From: JBOHPP01 sp050731755
GTDB taxonomy: Bacteria > Methylomirabilota > Methylomirabilia > Rokubacteriales > CSP1-6
DNA: 8,223 bases
Assembly: GCA_050731755.1 (NCBI GenBank)
Contig: JBOHPP010000125.1
Span: 1 to 8,223 of the forward strand
Reading direction: 5' to 3'
How positions within the stretch are numbered: the stretch's first letter is position 1; each line of letters starts with the position of its first letter. The notes below the pieces were generated by a model. That model ran no database searches, was not told the DNA's origin, and saw only the letters and a program-made list of their open reading frames with translations. A program made the translations under genes and the position numbers. This document shows, one piece after another, positions 5,720-8,223 of the stretch.

Positions 5720-7062
5720 TGCGCTATCTGCCCAACACGGCTCAGAACCAGCGGGCGATGCTGGACGTCATCGGCGTGCGCGGCGTCGAAGATCTGTTGA
5801 CGAAGATCCCGGCCAAGGCGCGGCTGTCGCGGCCGTTGGCGCTGCTGCCGGCGCTGGCCGAGGCGGACCTGATCCGCCATATGCGGGGCCTGGCCGGAAA
5901 GAACGCCGACGCCGACGGCTGGACGTGTTTTCTCGGCGCCGGCGCCTACGACCACTACGTGCCGAGCCCGATCAACCATCTGATCCTGCGCGGCGAATTC
6001 TTCACCGCGTACACGCCCTACCAGCCGGAGGCTAGCCAGGGCACGCTGCGGACGATCTACGAGTACCAGACGATGATCGCCGAGCTGACCGGCATGGACG
6101 TCGCCAACGCGTCCATCTACGATGGCGCCTCGTCGCTGGCCGAGGCGGCGCTCATGGCCCACTCGATCAACGGGCGCCGTGAGATCGCGCTGGCCGGCGG
6201 GCTCAACCCGCTCTATCGCCGCGTCGTCGAGACCTACGTGGATGGCCCCGGGCTGAAGCTGCGCGACCTGCCGGCGCCCGAGGGCGTGGTGGACCTCGAC
6301 GCCGTCCGCCGCGTCGTCGGGGCCAAGACCGCCGCGCTCGTGATCCAGTCGCCGAACTTCTACGGCTGCCTGGAGGACGTCGCGGCCACCGCCGAGTTGG
6401 CTCACGCCGCCGGCGCGCTGCTCGTCGTGGTCAGCGATCCAGTGAATCTGGGCGTGCTGGAGGCGCCGGGGCGGCAGGGCGCCGACATCGTGGTGGGCGA
6501 AGGCCAGGGGCTGGGCGTGCCGCTCGGGTTCGGCGGCCCCTACCTCGGCGTGTTCGCGGCCAAGAACGAGTTCGTGCGGCGGATGCCGGGCCGGCTGGTC
6601 GGCGCCACCGTGGACCTCGACGGCCACCGCGGCTTCGCGCTCACGCTGCAGACGCGCGAGCAGCACATCCGGCGGGCCAAGGCCACGTCCAACATCTGCA
6701 CCAACGTCGCCCTGTGCGCGCTGATGGCGACGATCTACATGTCCACGCTCGGCAAGCGCGGTCTCGTGCAGGTGGGCGAGCTGTCGACGGCCAAGGCCCA
6801 CTACGCTGCCGAGCGTCTGAGCGCGGTGCCGGGCGTCTCGCTGCGCTTCGCTCAGCCGTTCTTCAAGGAGTTCACGCTGCGGCTGCCGAAGTCCCCCGAG
6901 CGCGTTGCCGCCAAGCTCGCCAAGCAGAGCATCCTGGCGGGGCTGCCGCTCAAGACGTTCGACCGCAAGCTCGGCGACTGCCTGCTGGTGGCGGTGACCG
7001 AGAAGCGCACCAAAGACGAGATCGACGCGTTCGCCGACGCCCTGGCCAAGGCGGTGGCGTGA
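5719..7062 (+). CDS. gcvPA: Glycine dehydrogenase (decarboxylating) P-protein subunit 1
   Basis: The 447-residue protein matches the usual length of GcvPA, the N-terminal half of the split P-protein. Together with GcvPB it decarboxylates glycine and loads the aminomethyl group on lipoylated GcvH. The start MRYLPNTAQNQRAML is typical of the family. FLGAGAYDHYVPSPI, FFTAYTPYQPEASQGT and EYQTMIAELTGMDVANAS follow, then YDGAS at 134-138 and KATSNICTN at 321-329. This subunit has a PLP-transferase fold but lacks the PLP lysine, which is on GcvPB. ATG 5719 overlaps the gcvH stop by one base; an in-frame start at 5659 would lie inside gcvH and is rejected. The upstream GGGCGGG inside gcvH is only a modest ribosome site, consistent with coupled translation. 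Its own stop overlaps the gcvPB start by one base. Confidence 0.96.
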   Translation: MRYLPNTAQNQRAMLDVIGVRGVEDLLTKIPAKARLSRPLALLPALAEADLIRHMRGLAGKNADADGWTCFLGAGAYDHYVPSPINHLILRGEFFTAYTPYQPEASQGTLRTIYEYQTMIAELTGMDVANASIYDGASSLAEAALMAHSINGRREIALAGGLNPLYRRVVETYVDGPGLKLRDLPAPEGVVDLDAVRRVVGAKTAALVIQSPNFYGCLEDVAATAELAHAAGALLVVVSDPVNLGVLEAPGRQGADIVVGEGQGLGVPLGFGGPYLGVFAAKNEFVRRMPGRLVGATVDLDGHRGFALTLQTREQHIRRAKATSNICTNVALCALMATIYMSTLGKRGLVQVGELSTAKAHYAAERLSAVPGVSLRFAQPFFKEFTLRLPKSPERVAAKLAKQSILAGLPLKTFDRKLGDCLLVAVTEKRTKDEIDAFADALAKAVA

Positions 7063-8223
7063 TGCCCTACGACAATCAGCGGGCCTACGACCGCTTGATC
7101 TTCGAGATGTCCTCGCCGGGCCGCCTGGCCTTCTCGCTGCCGGAATCCGATGTGCCGGTGGACCCGGCGTTGGCGGCGGTGCCGGAGAAGTACCGCCGGC
7201 GAGATCCGGCGGCGTTGCCGGAGGTCTCCGAGCTGGACGTCGTGCGGCACTACGCGCGCCTGAGCCAGATGAACTACGGCGTCGACACGCACTTCTACCC
7301 GCTCGGCTCGTGCACGATGAAGTACAACCCGAAGATCAACGAGGACATGGCGCGCCTCGGCGGCTTCGGCCGCCTGCACCCGCTGGCCCCGGAGGCGTTG
7401 TCCCAGGGGGCGCTGGCGCTCATGCACGAACTGGCGCGGATGCTGGCCGAGATCGCCGGGATGGACGCGGTGTCGCTGCAGCCGGCGGCCGGCGCCCAGG
7501 GCGAGCTGGCCGGCGTGCTGATGATCCGCGCCTACCACGAGGCGCGCGGCGAGAAGCGAACGAAGGTCCTGATCCCCGATTCAGCGCACGGGACGAATCC
7601 CGCCTCGACCGCGCTAGCCGGCTACCAGGTCATCGAGGTGAAGTCGGATGCCGAGGGCCAGGTGGATCTCGGTGACCTCGAGCGTCACCTCGGTCCCGAC
7701 GTGGCGGCGTTCATGATCACGGTGCCGAACACGCTCGGCAACTTCGAGCCCCGCGTGATGGAGATCGGCGAGGCGTGTCACGCCCGCGGCGTGCAGGTCT
7801 ACATGGACGGGGCCAACCTCAACGCCATCCTCGGCCTCACGCGCCCCGGCGACCTCGGCTTCGACGTCTGCCACTTCAACCTGCACAAGACGTTCACCAC
7901 GCCGCACGGCGGCGGCGGCCCCGGCGCCGGGCCGGTCGGCGTGAAGGCGCACCTCGAGCCGTTCCTTCCGGTGCCCGTGGTCGCCAAGCGCGACGACACC
8001 TACACGCTCGACTGGAAGCGGCCGCGGTCGATCGGCAAGCTCCAGGCCTTCTGGGGCAACTTCGGTATGCACGTGCGCGCCTACACCTACATCCGCACGA
8101 TGGGCGCCGACGGCCTGCGGGCGGTGAGCGAGAACGCGGTCCTCAACGCCAACTACATCATGAAGCGCCTGGAGGGTCATTACGACGTGGCCGCGCCGGG
8201 CCCCTGCATGCACGAGTGCGTGC
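7062..8223 (+). CDS. gcvPB: Glycine dehydrogenase (decarboxylating) P-protein subunit 2, 3' partial
   Basis: ATG 7062 shares its A with the gcvPA stop. The frame stays open for 387 codons to the right edge, so roughly the last 100-130 residues of a normal 480-520 residue GcvPB are missing from the window. It is the PLP-carrying, catalytic half of the split P-protein. Visible motifs are YPLGSCTMKYNPK from residue 79, PAAGAQGE around Gln146, DSAHGTNPAS at 173-182, YMDGANLNA at 247-255 and HFNLHKTF with the Schiff-base Lys276, followed by a glycine-rich loop (TTPHGGGGPG). Gln146 stands where many GcvPB proteins have His, but one-chain GcvP proteins such as that of E. coli also have GAQGE, so it is not a defect. 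I checked the frame by eye and found no stop or frameshift. The lipoamide dehydrogenase gene could follow downstream but is not visible. Confidence 0.96.
   Translation, partial: MPYDNQRAYDRLIFEMSSPGRLAFSLPESDVPVDPALAAVPEKYRRRDPAALPEVSELDVVRHYARLSQMNYGVDTHFYPLGSCTMKYNPKINEDMARLGGFGRLHPLAPEALSQGALALMHELARMLAEIAGMDAVSLQPAAGAQGELAGVLMIRAYHEARGEKRTKVLIPDSAHGTNPASTALAGYQVIEVKSDAEGQVDLGDLERHLGPDVAAFMITVPNTLGNFEPRVMEIGEACHARGVQVYMDGANLNAILGLTRPGDLGFDVCHFNLHKTFTTPHGGGGPGAGPVGVKAHLEPFLPVPVVAKRDDTYTLDWKRPRSIGKLQAFWGNFGMHVRAYTYIRTMGADGLRAVSENAVLNANYIMKRLEGHYDVAAPGPCMHECV

Noticed and set aside
5704..6801. Minus-strand open frame (365 codons) opposite gcvPA
   Set aside because: It is a shadow frame of a clear gcvPA gene, with no motif and no ribosome site considered convincing.

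Overview
This is a GC-rich (by eye about two thirds or more G+C), gene-dense bacterial stretch from an unidentified organism. All coding signals use standard bacterial starts and Shine-Dalgarno sites. The glycine decarboxylase P-protein is split into two genes (gcvPA and gcvPB). That argues against most gamma-/beta-proteobacteria and actinobacteria, which usually carry a one-chain GcvP, and fits lineages such as Methylomirabilota/Rokubacteria, deltaproteobacterial groups, Chloroflexi or Thermus-like bacteria. The lineage is inference; no rRNA or tRNA is present to settle it.

Left part (1-3716), plus strand: an operon-like run of three genes. The first is a fused PxpB-PxpC (KipI-KipA) protein cut by the left edge. 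The second is a class III PLP aminotransferase of the glutamate-1-semialdehyde-aminomutase-like group. The third is a PxpA (LamB/YcsF) protein. PxpA+B+C form the prokaryotic ATP-dependent 5-oxoprolinase, which opens the lactam 5-oxoproline to glutamate. The aminotransferase sits between the BC and A genes, so the run may make a lactam-opening plus transamination pathway.

Middle (3727-4113/4131), minus strand: a stand-alone CheY-like receiver protein, convergent with pxpA and divergent from gcvT, with no kinase partner in view.

Right part (4187 to the right edge), plus strand: a compact glycine cleavage operon gcvT-gcvH-gcvPA-gcvPB. It has a 24-nt gap between T and H and 1-nt stop/start overlaps at H/PA and PA/PB; gcvPB runs off the window. 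P-protein decarboxylates glycine onto the lipoyl arm of H, and T transfers the methylene to tetrahydrofolate and releases ammonia. The lipoamide dehydrogenase (L-protein) gene is not in the window.

There is no gene-free stretch longer than about 75 bases. No mobile element, CRISPR array, structural RNA or clear riboswitch was seen. The content is mostly recognisable metabolism. The least ordinary points are the aminotransferase inside the oxoprolinase operon, the altered PxpA motifs, and the orphan receiver gene wedged between the two operons.
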